From Catonella sp963539695 (lineage in GTDB: Bacteria > Bacillota > Clostridia > Lachnospirales > Lachnospiraceae): DNA of 41,770 nt. A program made the position numbers and the translations under genes. Positions 26,028 through 33,595 of the stretch are shown here, piece after piece. Numbering within the stretch: the first letter of the stretch is position 1; each line of letters starts with the position of its first letter. The stretch is taken from NCBI GenBank assembly GCA_963539695.1, contig CAUTOC010000015.1:1-41770 (forward strand). Reading direction: 5' to 3'. The notes beneath the pieces are model-generated. The model searched no databases and was not told where the DNA came from. It saw only the letters and a list, made by a program, of their open reading frames with translations.

Positions 26028-26067
26028 ACACTGTCATCAGTGTATCATATCATTACTTACTTTTCAA
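26028..26067 (-). promoter_or_regulatory. tetR3 promoter and operator
   Basis: On the minus strand, -35 TTGAAA (26062-26067) and -10 TACACT (26039-26044) are 17 bp apart. ACACTG (26028-26033) and CAGTGT (26038-26043) are inverted around TCAT and overlap the -10. The flanks extend the similarity to a GATAACACTGT half-site shared with the region upstream of the module 3 S gene. Confidence 0.7.
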
Positions 26068-26105
26068 TATGATAATGGCAAAAACTCTCTTTAGGATAAT
26101 GCGTG

Positions 26106-26411
26106 CTAAAGATAATGTTTAACAAACTCCGGATCTTCTAATGCACTTTCCAGGATACGGCTAAGGATTGAAGTATAACCTTTACCCAGAGATTTTGCCT
26201 TATTAAGTGCCTGCCCGGATAAACGCAAGGTAACTGTCTGTTTTTGCCTGCCTATTTTCTTCTCATCAGAAATCCTCTTAAACTTTGATAATTCTTCCTC
26301 AGTAAAAACAGGATACTCATCATCTTCAAAAACAGGTAATTTCCTCGCCTTTTCAAGCATTTTAATCTGTTCAGGTGTAGGTTTACAGGTAACATCAATA
26401 TTTTTAATCAT
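26106..26411 (-). CDS. brnA: BrnA-type antitoxin
   Basis: A 101-residue protein following BrnT with an eight-base overlap, the usual toxin-first order. The N-terminal part is the toxin-binding region. The C-terminal part, QTVTLRLSGQALNKAKSLGKGYTSILSRILESAL, looks like the ribbon-helix-helix type DNA-binding region of BrnA antitoxins. BrnA binds BrnT and represses the shared promoter. A palindrome on that promoter is the likely operator. Confidence 0.85.
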   Translation of the reverse strand: MIKNIDVTCKPTPEQIKMLEKARKLPVFEDDEYPVFTEEELSKFKRISDEKKIGRQKQTVTLRLSGQALNKAKSLGKGYTSILSRILESALEDPEFVKHYL

Positions 26412-26679
26412 TATAATAAGCCTCCTCTTCCAATCTGGTAGCTAATCTCGCTGATATAATCCTTATACTGTTTTTTCTTTCCGTATATACTACCATTACA
26501 ACGACCGCAATTCCATTGATTTTCCCAATAGTTATATACCTATCTTCATTTATAGAATGTAATTCATCATATTTTTCTATACGATTATCATCGCCAAAAA
26601 CAAGGGCTGCCATACTAAAATCTATACCATGTTTAGCAGCATTTATTCTTTCTTTTTCATCATCCCATTCAAAAAGCAT
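26404..26679 (-). CDS. brnT: BrnT-type ribonuclease toxin
   Basis: A 91-residue protein with the BrnT family pattern from end to end: FEWDDEKERINAAKHGIDF at the start, VFGDD, EDRYITIGKINGIAVVVMVVYTER in the middle and IRIISARLATRLEEEAYY at the end. BrnT is a RelE-like RNase that slows translation until BrnA neutralises it. The full length and intact motifs suggest it is active. The start ATG follows AGGAGA. Confidence 0.92.
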   Translation of the reverse strand: MLFEWDDEKERINAAKHGIDFSMAALVFGDDNRIEKYDELHSINEDRYITIGKINGIAVVVMVVYTERKNSIRIISARLATRLEEEAYYND

Positions 26680-26700
26680 GCATTCTCTCCTTTAATATTT

Positions 26701-26735
26701 ACTATATAACAATGTATTACAAATTGCAATACATT
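26701..26735 (-). promoter_or_regulatory. brnTA promoter and operator palindrome
   Basis: On the minus strand, -35 TTGCAA (26724-26729) and -10 TATAGT (26701-26706) are 17 bp apart. AATGTATT (26711-26718) and AATACATT (26728-26735) are a perfect inverted repeat that overlaps the -35 and spacer, as expected for autoregulation by BrnA. Confidence 0.7.
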
Positions 26736-26744
26736 ATTCAGAGC

Positions 26745-26776
26745 AAAAAAGACAGCAAATCTTCCGATTCACTGCC
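26745..26776 (-). terminator. Rho-independent terminator of the zinc operon
   Basis: In minus-strand RNA, an 11-bp stem (26766-26776 with 26751-26761, including G-U pairs) closes a GGAA tetraloop and is followed by six T (26745-26750). It lies about 175 bases after the last small gene of the zinc operon. I see nothing else convincing in the stretch 26777-26952. Confidence 0.85.
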
Positions 26777-26952
26777 TAATTTTTAACCTTATCAGCTAAA
26801 CATCAATTTTCTTTATAACAAATGACATACACCTTCACATTCTCACTTCCTTCATACAGAGTTAAATACAGAGATATTTTGACCGTTAATCTTAATATTT
26901 TTACAATACAAATGTATAACAGCCTTATCATTGCTGCCGCTTACAAAAGATT

Positions 26953-27048
26953 CTACTTTTTCTTTCTTTTAGCATTCACAATCATAAATAGTATAAATAA
27001 AACCAGCCATAAACCTAAAAATGCTGCAATTATTAAAGTTATGTTCAT
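26953..27048 (-). CDS. 31-residue single-helix membrane peptide
   Basis: A short frame encoding MNITLIIAAFLGLWLVLFIL, then FMIVNAKRKKK: one hydrophobic helix followed by a basic tail, so a positive-inside orientation with the C-terminus in the cytoplasm. A near-perfect AGGAGGAAAG ribosome binding site sits directly before the ATG at 27046-27048. It starts 29 bases after the lipoprotein stop and is followed by the operon terminator, so it is the last gene of the zinc operon. Small single-helix proteins often modulate transporters. It resembles no family I can name. Confidence 0.65.
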   Translation of the reverse strand: MNITLIIAAFLGLWLVLFILFMIVNAKRKKK

Positions 27049-27077
27049 AACTTTCCTCCTCCTTGATTTTTCAAATT

Positions 27078-27743
27078 TTACTTATTCTTTTCACCCTTCA
27101 TCACTATCATTTCAGAGTCCTTTAAATGACAATAAAGCTTTCCCTCCTCTGTATAAGTCTCAAATACACCTACAACTTCAATATCTGTATCATCCTTGGG
27201 AAAATCATCAGGATATTTAAACTTCTCCTTTGTCGCAAACTCAATTCCCTGACTACAGCAACCTGCTGCATCAGATATAAAACAATAATTATAGTATTTT
27301 TTTGTCGGTTCAAAAAATGCTGACAAATACTGCCCTTTCATTCTAAATTTTTTACCTTCAAAATCTTCCGGCTGAGTCATCATCAGATACACCGTAGCAT
27401 ACACCATATCACTTCCCATAGTGGTCAGATCATAATCTATACCGGCTATCGCCTTCTGATTCCTTGCTTTTTCAAGCTTAGCTTCAAAATCCGAAGTATC
27501 TCCCAGTACCTGTCCATTCTCCGTGACAATCTTGCCCTCTATATCCGTATCAGAGTCTGTCGCTGCCTTTTGCTCATCTTCAAGCTTTTTAACCTGCTCA
27601 TCTATTTCTTTATTAACCTGATTGCTTATAGCCTTTTCCACTATATTCTGTTTTTCAATCTTAGTCCCCGCCTGTCCTTTATTACAGGCTGTAAATGTAA
27701 TAATTACTCCCATACTTACAAATAATAAAATTCTTTTTTTCAT
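27078..27743 (-). CDS. Lipoprotein with YcgQ/DUF1980-like C-terminal domain, zinc operon
   Basis: A 221-residue lipoprotein (lipobox FTAC, Cys20). A charged, coiled-coil-like stretch (about 30-100) separates the membrane anchor from a C-terminal domain: VYLMMTQPEDFEGKKFRMKG, then CFISDAAGCCSQGIEF and DIEVVGVFETYTEEGKLY. The double cysteine after an (S/A)DA step resembles the C-terminal OB-like domain of YcgQ/TIGR03943 proteins, which travel with zinc-responsive permeases. It follows the zinc permease gene by 57 bases. A role in metal handing-over or sensing outside the membrane is inferred. Confidence 0.65.
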   Translation of the reverse strand: MKKRILLFVSMGVIITFTACNKGQAGTKIEKQNIVEKAISNQVNKEIDEQVKKLEDEQKAATDSDTDIEGKIVTENGQVLGDTSDFEAKLEKARNQKAIAGIDYDLTTMGSDMVYATVYLMMTQPEDFEGKKFRMKGQYLSAFFEPTKKYYNYCFISDAAGCCSQGIEFATKEKFKYPDDFPKDDTDIEVVGVFETYTEEGKLYCHLKDSEMIVMKGEKNK

Positions 27744-27800
27744 ACCTTATAGCCTCCTAAGGTAATTAAAACAAATATTTGTGTTTAAATGGTGAGCAAA

Positions 27801-28643
27801 TTATCCTTTAACTCTGCCTATAATCGCACAAATAAAAAATGCAATCATATCAGCTGCTACTATTGTAGAACCTACCGGCGTAGAAGCTAAGATTGAAATC
27901 AACATTCCTATTATAGCACAAATTACAGATAAAGATGCAGAAAAGATAACCACACCCTTAAAGTTTTTGATGATTCTCATAGCCGAGAGTGCAGGGAATA
28001 TTATCAAGGCTGAAATTAGAAGTGAACCCACCAGATTCATTCCCAAAACTATGATTACAGCTATAATTATGGCTATCAAAAGATTGTATCTGTCTGTCTT
28101 TACACCGGTTGCCTTTGAAAAATTTTCATCAAAGGTAACCGCAAAAAGTCTATTGTAAAACAAAACAAAAAATACCATTACAAGTACGGAAAATACTATG
28201 CAGACAATAACCTCTTCCTTACTTAATGTAAGTATTGATGTAGAACCGAAAAGAGTGGTACACACATCTCCCGATACATTTCCCTTTGTATTAAATATAT
28301 TCATCAACATATATCCGATAGCCAGTGCTCCTACAGAAAGCATAGCTATAACCGCATCACCCTTTATAGAGCTGTTCTGCCCTGTTTTAAGAAGGAAAAC
28401 CGCTGTTATTATAGTCACGGGAAGAATGATTATCATTTTGTCGGTAAGTCCTATCACACTTGCTACCGCCATAGCTCCAAAGGCTACATGAGAAAGTCCG
28501 TCACCTATATATGAAAATCTTTTAAGCACCAGAGTAACTCCCAAAAGTGATGAACAAAGGGCTATAAGTACACCTACTATAAAGGCATAAATTACAAATG
28601 GAAATTGAAGATAATACTCCAATTTTTCTAAAATTTCTACCAA
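27801..28643 (-). CDS. znuB: Zinc ABC transporter permease (ZnuB/AdcB-like)
   Basis: A 280-residue ABC-3 family permease with about eight helices. It has GVTLVLKRFSYIGDGLSHVAFGAMA near the start, typical of ZnuB/TroC-type metal permeases, and a later VTFDENFSKATGVKTDRYN loop. The start appears to be TTG 28641-28643, six bases after GGGAG. The ATPase gene ends 12 bases upstream. With ZnuA and ZnuC it forms a complete metal importer; zinc is the likeliest metal, manganese cannot be excluded from the sequence. Confidence 0.9.
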   Translation of the reverse strand: MVEILEKLEYYLQFPFVIYAFIVGVLIALCSSLLGVTLVLKRFSYIGDGLSHVAFGAMAVASVIGLTDKMIIILPVTIITAVFLLKTGQNSSIKGDAVIAMLSVGALAIGYMLMNIFNTKGNVSGDVCTTLFGSTSILTLSKEEVIVCIVFSVLVMVFFVLFYNRLFAVTFDENFSKATGVKTDRYNLLIAIIIAVIIVLGMNLVGSLLISALIIFPALSAMRIIKNFKGVVIFSASLSVICAIIGMLISILASTPVGSTIVAADMIAFFICAIIGRVKG

Positions 28644-28655
28644 AATTACTCCCTT

Positions 28656-29351
28656 CTATACTCCAAGGCTTTCTCTTGCATCACTTTCAAGATAATCCTT
28701 CTTACTTCCAAAGAAAAGCTGACCTTTACTACCTATATGAAGCACATTTCCCGCCTCATTTTCTATTGCTGCCAAGTCATGTGAAACCATAATTATAGTC
28801 ACACCCGACTTATTTAATTCACTTATAAGTCCATAAAATTCTGCCGTTACCTTAGGATCAAGCCCACTTACCGGTTCATCTAAGAGAAGCAGTTTATCCG
28901 TTGCACAAAGTGCCCTTGCAAGCAAAACTCTTTGTTGCTGTCCTCCCGAAAGATTACGATAGCATTTCTTTTTAAGATCCATAATATGAAGTCTTTCAAG
29001 GTTTTCTTCAGCTCTTAGTTTATCCTCTTTTCTATAAAATACCCTGTTTCCTATCCTTGAAAGATTGCCGGATAAAACAATCTCCCACACAGAAGCCGGA
29101 AAATCTTTTTGTGCCAGACTCTGCTGTGGGAGATAGCCTATTTCATACGGAAGAAGTCCATCACCGTAAATAATCTCTCCCGACACAGGTTTCATAAGTC
29201 TTAGCAGAGTTTTCATAAGAGTAGATTTGCCCGCTCCGTTTTCTCCGATTACATAGAGATAATCACCCTTTTTCACCTTAAAATTGATACCTGTAGCTAC
29301 AAGCTGATCCTTGTAGCCAAGTTCAAGATTATTACAAGTGATAAACGCCAT
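28656..29351 (-). CDS. znuC: Zinc ABC transporter ATPase (ZnuC/AdcC-like)
   Basis: A 231-residue ATPase with Walker A GENGAGKST, Q-loop LPQQSLAQKDFP, signature LSGGQQQR, Walker B LLLLDEPVSGLD and switch MVSHD. The PQQ form and the DEPVSGLD box are typical of metal-type ABC-3 transporters. I take ATG 29349-29351 after GGAGAAA; a TTG five codons upstream overlaps that site. It pairs with the permease encoded next. Confidence 0.92.
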   Translation of the reverse strand: MAFITCNNLELGYKDQLVATGINFKVKKGDYLYVIGENGAGKSTLMKTLLRLMKPVSGEIIYGDGLLPYEIGYLPQQSLAQKDFPASVWEIVLSGNLSRIGNRVFYRKEDKLRAEENLERLHIMDLKKKCYRNLSGGQQQRVLLARALCATDKLLLLDEPVSGLDPKVTAEFYGLISELNKSGVTIIMVSHDLAAIENEAGNVLHIGSKGQLFFGSKKDYLESDARESLGV

Positions 29352-29471
29352 ACTTTGTTTCTCCAAATCTATATATATTTAATATTATTCACACCATAAG
29401 TCATATAACATTTACTTCAAAATTAAATATTAAATATCGTTTTAAAGCTGTGACTATATGATGAATTACCA

Positions 29472-29508
29472 AATATCGTAATTAAACTTATAGTTTAATT
29501 ACGATATT
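29472..29508. promoter_or_regulatory. Perfect palindrome between znuA and znuC
   Basis: AATATCGTAATTAAACT (29472-29488) and its exact complement at 29492-29508 flank three bases. The TCGTAAT/ATTACGA parts match half-sites of Bacillus Zur boxes but are 11 bases apart, not one. It may be an operator, or a hairpin that sets the znuA:znuC ratio. Confidence 0.5.
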
Positions 29509-29525
29509 CCATTAACAATTTATTC

Positions 29526-30770
29526 TTATTTAATCACTGACAAAAGAGCTTTCAGGTTACTTTCCATAATAGAAAGATATGTAGCACCATTTGCAATATC
29601 ATCAGCAGTAACGGACTGCATAGAATTCATTTCAACTATCTTCTGATCTTTAGCATTAGTTGTTTCAACTATCTTCTTTGCTATTTTCCGGTCAGAATTT
29701 TCAATAACCATAATATTATTCAGTTTAAGTTCATCTGTCTTTTTTGCAAGGAAAGCCACTGTTTCAAAGCTTGCCTCTGTTTCTGCACTACAACCTACAA
29801 AAGCTGCATAATATTTAAGACCGTAATCATCAGTTAAATAACGGAATGGGAATCTGTCACCAAAAATTACTGTTTTCTTCTTAGCTTTTTTTACTGCCGC
29901 AAGATATTTTGAGTCAAGTTCACTAAGTTTAGAAGTGTATTCCGCAGCAGTTCCCGCATAATAATCTTTATTTTCAGGATCAATAATCTGAAGCCTTGAT
30001 GCAAGCCCATTTACAAGTGAAGAAGCATTTCTTAGTGAAAGCCATACATGCTCATCATACTCTTTTTCATCATGATGATGTTCATGGTCATGGTCTGCAT
30101 CTTCTTTATGCTCATGGTCGTGATCCGCATCCTCTTTATGCTCATGGTCATGATCGTGATCATGAGCCGCATCTTCCTTATGCTCATGGTCGTGATCCGC
30201 ATCCTCTTTATGCTCATGGTCATGATCGTGATCATGAGCCGCATCTTCCTTATGCTCATGGTCGTGATCATGATCCTGCATACCCTCTACAACTTCCTCT
30301 TCCTTTACATCATTTCCAAGTGCCTCAAGAAGGTTTACAACCTGCATTTTATCATTCTTACTCTCTTTAAGTGCATCGTGAACCCAGCCATCAGACTCAC
30401 CACCAACATACACAAAAAGGTCACAGTTTGCAATCTTTGCTATATCTTCAGCTGTAGGCTGATAGCTGTGAAGGTCAACACCCTTATCCATAAGATAAGT
30501 GATTTCATAATTATCTTTCTTATCTCCTACAAGCTCTCTTATCCAATCATACTCAGGGAAAATAGTGCAAACTACACTAAGTTTCTTATCTGTATCATCT
30601 GTCTTATTCTCGCTTGTGGTACTTGCAGTACTTTTATTGGTTATGCTGCTTGTAGCGGATGTCACTGATTTTGAGCCTGACTTAGTTTCTGTCTGTGTCT
30701 TTCCACAACCTGCAAATATTCCACACACCATTACAGCCATAGCTGTAAGCATTATTACTCTCTTTTTCAT
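29526..30770 (-). CDS. znuA: Zinc-binding lipoprotein of ABC transporter (ZnuA/AdcA-like) with His-rich insert
   Basis: A 414-residue lipoprotein (lipobox FAGC, Cys22) of the cluster A-I metal-binding family. The first lobe has KGVDLHSYQPTAEDI (H101 is a probable ligand). A long His/Asp/Glu/Lys insert occupies about residues 166-233, where zinc proteins carry their histidine loop. EHVWLSLRNA (H241) and the FGDRFPFRYLTDDYGL/CSAETEASF segment follow. The usual third histidine of AdcA/ZnuA is not obvious in that segment. The insert is unusually long, with two identical 72-bp blocks in the DNA. It heads the zinc operon under its own promoter. Confidence 0.93.
   Translation of the reverse strand: MKKRVIMLTAMAVMVCGIFAGCGKTQTETKSGSKSVTSATSSITNKSTASTTSENKTDDTDKKLSVVCTIFPEYDWIRELVGDKKDNYEITYLMDKGVDLHSYQPTAEDIAKIANCDLFVYVGGESDGWVHDALKESKNDKMQVVNLLEALGNDVKEEEVVEGMQDHDHDHEHKEDAAHDHDHDHEHKEDADHDHEHKEDAAHDHDHDHEHKEDADHDHEHKEDADHDHEHHHDEKEYDEHVWLSLRNASSLVNGLASRLQIIDPENKDYYAGTAAEYTSKLSELDSKYLAAVKKAKKKTVIFGDRFPFRYLTDDYGLKYYAAFVGCSAETEASFETVAFLAKKTDELKLNNIMVIENSDRKIAKKIVETTNAKDQKIVEMNSMQSVTADDIANGATYLSIMESNLKALLSVIK
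30109..30252 (-). repeat. Two identical 72-bp direct repeats inside znuA
   Basis: Copies lie at 30109-30180 and 30181-30252, with a third partial copy of 16 bases from 30253. Each encodes 24 residues rich in HDHDHEHKEDA. Perfect identity at the DNA level implies recent duplication by slippage or recombination. Confidence 0.9.
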
Positions 30771-30793
30771 ATCTTCTCCTTTGTTATCTATTT

Positions 30794-30852
30794 TTGCAAC
30801 TCAGTCGCAATATTTCAAAGGATAAAATACTACTCTTTTGCAAATTTGTCAA
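30794..30852 (-). promoter_or_regulatory. znuA promoter with Fur-family-like palindrome
   Basis: On the minus strand, -35 TTGACA (30847-30852) and -10 TATTTT (30824-30829) are 17 bp apart. TTGCAAC-TCA-GTCGCAA (30794-30810) is a 7-3-7 inverted repeat with one mismatch, just downstream of the expected start. The layout suits a metal repressor such as Zur, which I infer only from the zinc genes. Confidence 0.55.
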
Positions 30853-30878
30853 GGGGCTTTATTATATTTTTGACAGGA

Positions 30879-32276
30879 TTATCTCATAAGCCATTCCGCT
30901 ATCGTATCCACACATACTCCTGTTGCATACCTATCCTGATAAGCGTAATCAGGCGAATCCACCCAGGCTGTACCTGCTATATCTATATGAAGCCAAGGTT
31001 TCTTTTCAGCAAAGTTTCTTATAAAAAGCCCTGCAGTTATCGTACCACAAAATTTTCCACCGATATTTTTTATATCTGCTATATCACTTTCAAGCATTTT
31101 TTCATGTTCTTTTCCAAATGGAATACGAGCATGTTTTTCTCCGGTCTTTAAGGATGCTTTGTAATATTCTTCCCACATTTCATCAGAATCTGTAACCACT
31201 CCGCCTATGGTAAAGCCGTACATACTTACAACTGCACCTGTAAGGGTTGCAATATCAAGCACTCTTCCTGCCTTTTCATCTCGTACCGCATAGGTAAGTG
31301 CATCAGCTAGGATGAGCCTTCCTTCTGCATCTGTATCACAAACTTCTATTGTCTTGCCGCTGTAGGAAGTAAGTACATCACCGTCTACATAGCTGTCCGG
31401 TGCAATTTTATTTTCTACGGTCGGAACAATGGCTGTTACATTTACTTTTGCCTTTAGTTTAGCAAGTATTGTAATAGCTCCGACTACCGCTGCCGCACCG
31501 CCATTATCCCCTCTTATGCCCGCCATAAACTGTGAAGGTTTGAGGCAGTATCCGCCCGTATCCACAGTTACACCCTTGCCAACTATAGCTGTGATATCTT
31601 TAGACTTAGGATTTCCTTTATATCTTAGCACTACAAGATAAGGAGGAAATGTACTGCTTTCCCCTACTCCGAGTATACCGCCCATTTTCTTTTTTCTAAG
31701 TTCTTCTACCGATAAAATTTCAACTTCTATGTCTGTATCTTTTACAAATTCAGCTATCTCTTCGCTAAATTCTTTTGGATGAAGGAAATTCGCCGGGGCA
31801 TTTACCATGTCTCTTGCAAATATTATGCTGTCGCTTATTATCTCAGCTTTTTTAAGAAGCGGCTCTATATCAAGCTTTGTGCCCGTTATACCTATCTTTA
31901 TATTTTCTTTCTTAACTTTACTTTTATATGTCCTTGCAGGCTTAACTGAAAGATAAATTCCCTTGGCAAAACTTACAAAGCTTTCTTTGTTAAGCCTAAG
32001 ACTTTCTATATTAAAGCTATACTCTTTTATCTCATACTTTTTAAGCTCCTTGCAAGCTTTTGCAGAAATTTCCATAGATATAACCGGGTCTTTTACATTT
32101 TCCCTGCCAAGTCCTACCAAAAGTATCCTCTTACCCTCTTCTAATGGAATAAGTAGAGTTTCAAGGTATTCAGCCTTAAAAATATCCTTTACCTTACTTT
32201 CATACGGATAATTTTTTTCTGTATTTTTTATGTATATTATCTCTGTATTCCCTATATTCCCTAAACTTATCTCCAT
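30879..32276 (-). CDS. pepA: M17 leucyl aminopeptidase
   Basis: A 465-residue cytoplasmic metallo-exopeptidase that removes N-terminal residues from peptides. The two-metal site is complete: K234 and D239 in GKGVTVDTGG, D257 in GIRGDNGGAAAV, and D316/E318 in CDTDAEGRL, with catalytic K246 and R320. The N-terminal domain is divergent, as usual. There is no signal peptide. It starts directly after the GH29 stop (TAAATG), so it is co-translated with a glycan operon. That placement suggests it trims peptides released from glycopeptides. Confidence 0.93.
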   Translation of the reverse strand: MEISLGNIGNTEIIYIKNTEKNYPYESKVKDIFKAEYLETLLIPLEEGKRILLVGLGRENVKDPVISMEISAKACKELKKYEIKEYSFNIESLRLNKESFVSFAKGIYLSVKPARTYKSKVKKENIKIGITGTKLDIEPLLKKAEIISDSIIFARDMVNAPANFLHPKEFSEEIAEFVKDTDIEVEILSVEELRKKKMGGILGVGESSTFPPYLVVLRYKGNPKSKDITAIVGKGVTVDTGGYCLKPSQFMAGIRGDNGGAAAVVGAITILAKLKAKVNVTAIVPTVENKIAPDSYVDGDVLTSYSGKTIEVCDTDAEGRLILADALTYAVRDEKAGRVLDIATLTGAVVSMYGFTIGGVVTDSDEMWEEYYKASLKTGEKHARIPFGKEHEKMLESDIADIKNIGGKFCGTITAGLFIRNFAEKKPWLHIDIAGTAWVDSPDYAYQDRYATGVCVDTIAEWLMR

Positions 32277-33593
32277 TTACTCCTCCCTAAGAAATATTTC
32301 AACTACTGTATCCGTTTCATCAGGAAGCGGATAGCAGTCTGCAGCATTAGGTGAAAAGAAGAAGAAAGAATGCTCCGAAAACTCTTTCAAATTCCAGTAG
32401 AAAGTTTCATCTATAACGGAATTATCCTTTACAAAACGCATTTTTTCTATTTTCCCTGCCATATTAGGAATACAGATTGCTCCTGCCTGCTCCTCCATTA
32501 CATGTGCATAAAGAATATTTCCTTTTCTTGTAAATCTTCCCCACTCAGGCTTAGGAAGCTCTGCATAACCGCAGTCATAGATACTTCTTCCGTTCTGCTT
32601 CATCCAAACGCCTACCTCTTCAAGTATCTTTACTGATTCTACAGGAATTTCACCCTTGGCATCAGGTCCTACATTGAGTAGGAGATTTCCACCCTTGCTT
32701 ACACATTCAACAAGCATTCTTATAACCATTTTAGCCGATTTATAGTGCTTGTCATAAGAGCAGTAACCCCAGTGATTATTAAGGGTTATACAAGCCTCCC
32801 AAGGCAATGGATTACCTGCCGTATCCCTTATTCCTGTAGGCGGTATCATCTGCTCAGGTGATGCGAAATCTCCTGAATAAGTAGTTGGCTCTAAAGTCTT
32901 AATAGAACCCGCATCCTCACCGCTCCCCTCAAGTCGGTTATCTACTATTATATGAGGTTGAATTAAGCGTACCATTTCCATAAGCTCTTTAGCCTTCCAT
33001 TTATCGCACTTCATATCTCCGTAAGAAAAGTCAAACCACATAAGGTCAAGATGACCGTAGTTAGTCAGCAATTCCTTAATCTGTCCAAACATAAACTCTA
33101 AATAGCGATCAAAGTTTCTATTTTCATTACTGCACTTTTCATTGTTACGCATTGGATGATACATATCGCCAAAATGTGGAAAATCTTCATGTCTCCAGTC
33201 AATTATAGAATAATAAAGACCTACCTTTATTCCTTCTTCCCTGAAAGCCTCTAAAAATTCTTTTACAAGGTCTCTTTTACAAGGTGCTTTTACCGAATTA
33301 AAGTCTGTTAATTTTGTATCAAAGAGGCAGAATCCGTCATGGTGCTTGGCTGTAAGTACTGCGTATTTCATACCTGCTTTCTTTGCAAGCCTTGCCCATT
33401 CCTTAGGATTATAATTCTCTGTAGTAAACTCGTCAAAATAAGCTTCATATTCTTCCTTAGGTATTTCATATACACTTCTTACCCACTCCCCCCTTGCAGG
33501 AATTGCATAAAGTCCCCAGTGGATAAACATTCCAAATCTTGCACTATTATACCATTTTGTACGCTCTGTCCTGTCTTTAATAACCTGATTCAT
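32277..33593 (-). CDS. GH29 alpha-L-fucosidase
   Basis: A 438-residue glycoside hydrolase of family 29, retaining, expected to release L-fucose. Family features are WYNSARFGMFIHWGLYAIPA at residues 14-33, TAKHHDGFCLFD (81-92), YYSIIDW and LDLMWFD with the probable nucleophile D188. GGNLLLNVGPDAKGEIP is typical of the end of the barrel. There is no signal peptide, so it acts on imported glycans. I use ATG 33591-33593, two bases after the upstream stop and behind GAGGAGGAA. Confidence 0.9.
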   Translation of the reverse strand: MNQVIKDRTERTKWYNSARFGMFIHWGLYAIPARGEWVRSVYEIPKEEYEAYFDEFTTENYNPKEWARLAKKAGMKYAVLTAKHHDGFCLFDTKLTDFNSVKAPCKRDLVKEFLEAFREEGIKVGLYYSIIDWRHEDFPHFGDMYHPMRNNEKCSNENRNFDRYLEFMFGQIKELLTNYGHLDLMWFDFSYGDMKCDKWKAKELMEMVRLIQPHIIVDNRLEGSGEDAGSIKTLEPTTYSGDFASPEQMIPPTGIRDTAGNPLPWEACITLNNHWGYCSYDKHYKSAKMVIRMLVECVSKGGNLLLNVGPDAKGEIPVESVKILEEVGVWMKQNGRSIYDCGYAELPKPEWGRFTRKGNILYAHVMEEQAGAICIPNMAGKIEKMRFVKDNSVIDETFYWNLKEFSEHSFFFFSPNAADCYPLPDETDTVVEIFLREE

Positions 33594-33595
33594 AT

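Noticed and set aside
26822..27220. Plus-strand 132-residue frame opposite the small peptide and lipoprotein
   Set aside because: Low-complexity hydrophobic/aromatic composition typical of antisense AT-rich DNA; the minus strand has the ribosome binding sites.
29996..30668. Plus-strand and other-frame proteins rich in His, Met or Ile across the znuA repeat
   Set aside because: They exist only because the 72-bp repeat keeps alternative frames open; no ribosome binding sites and no family resemblance.
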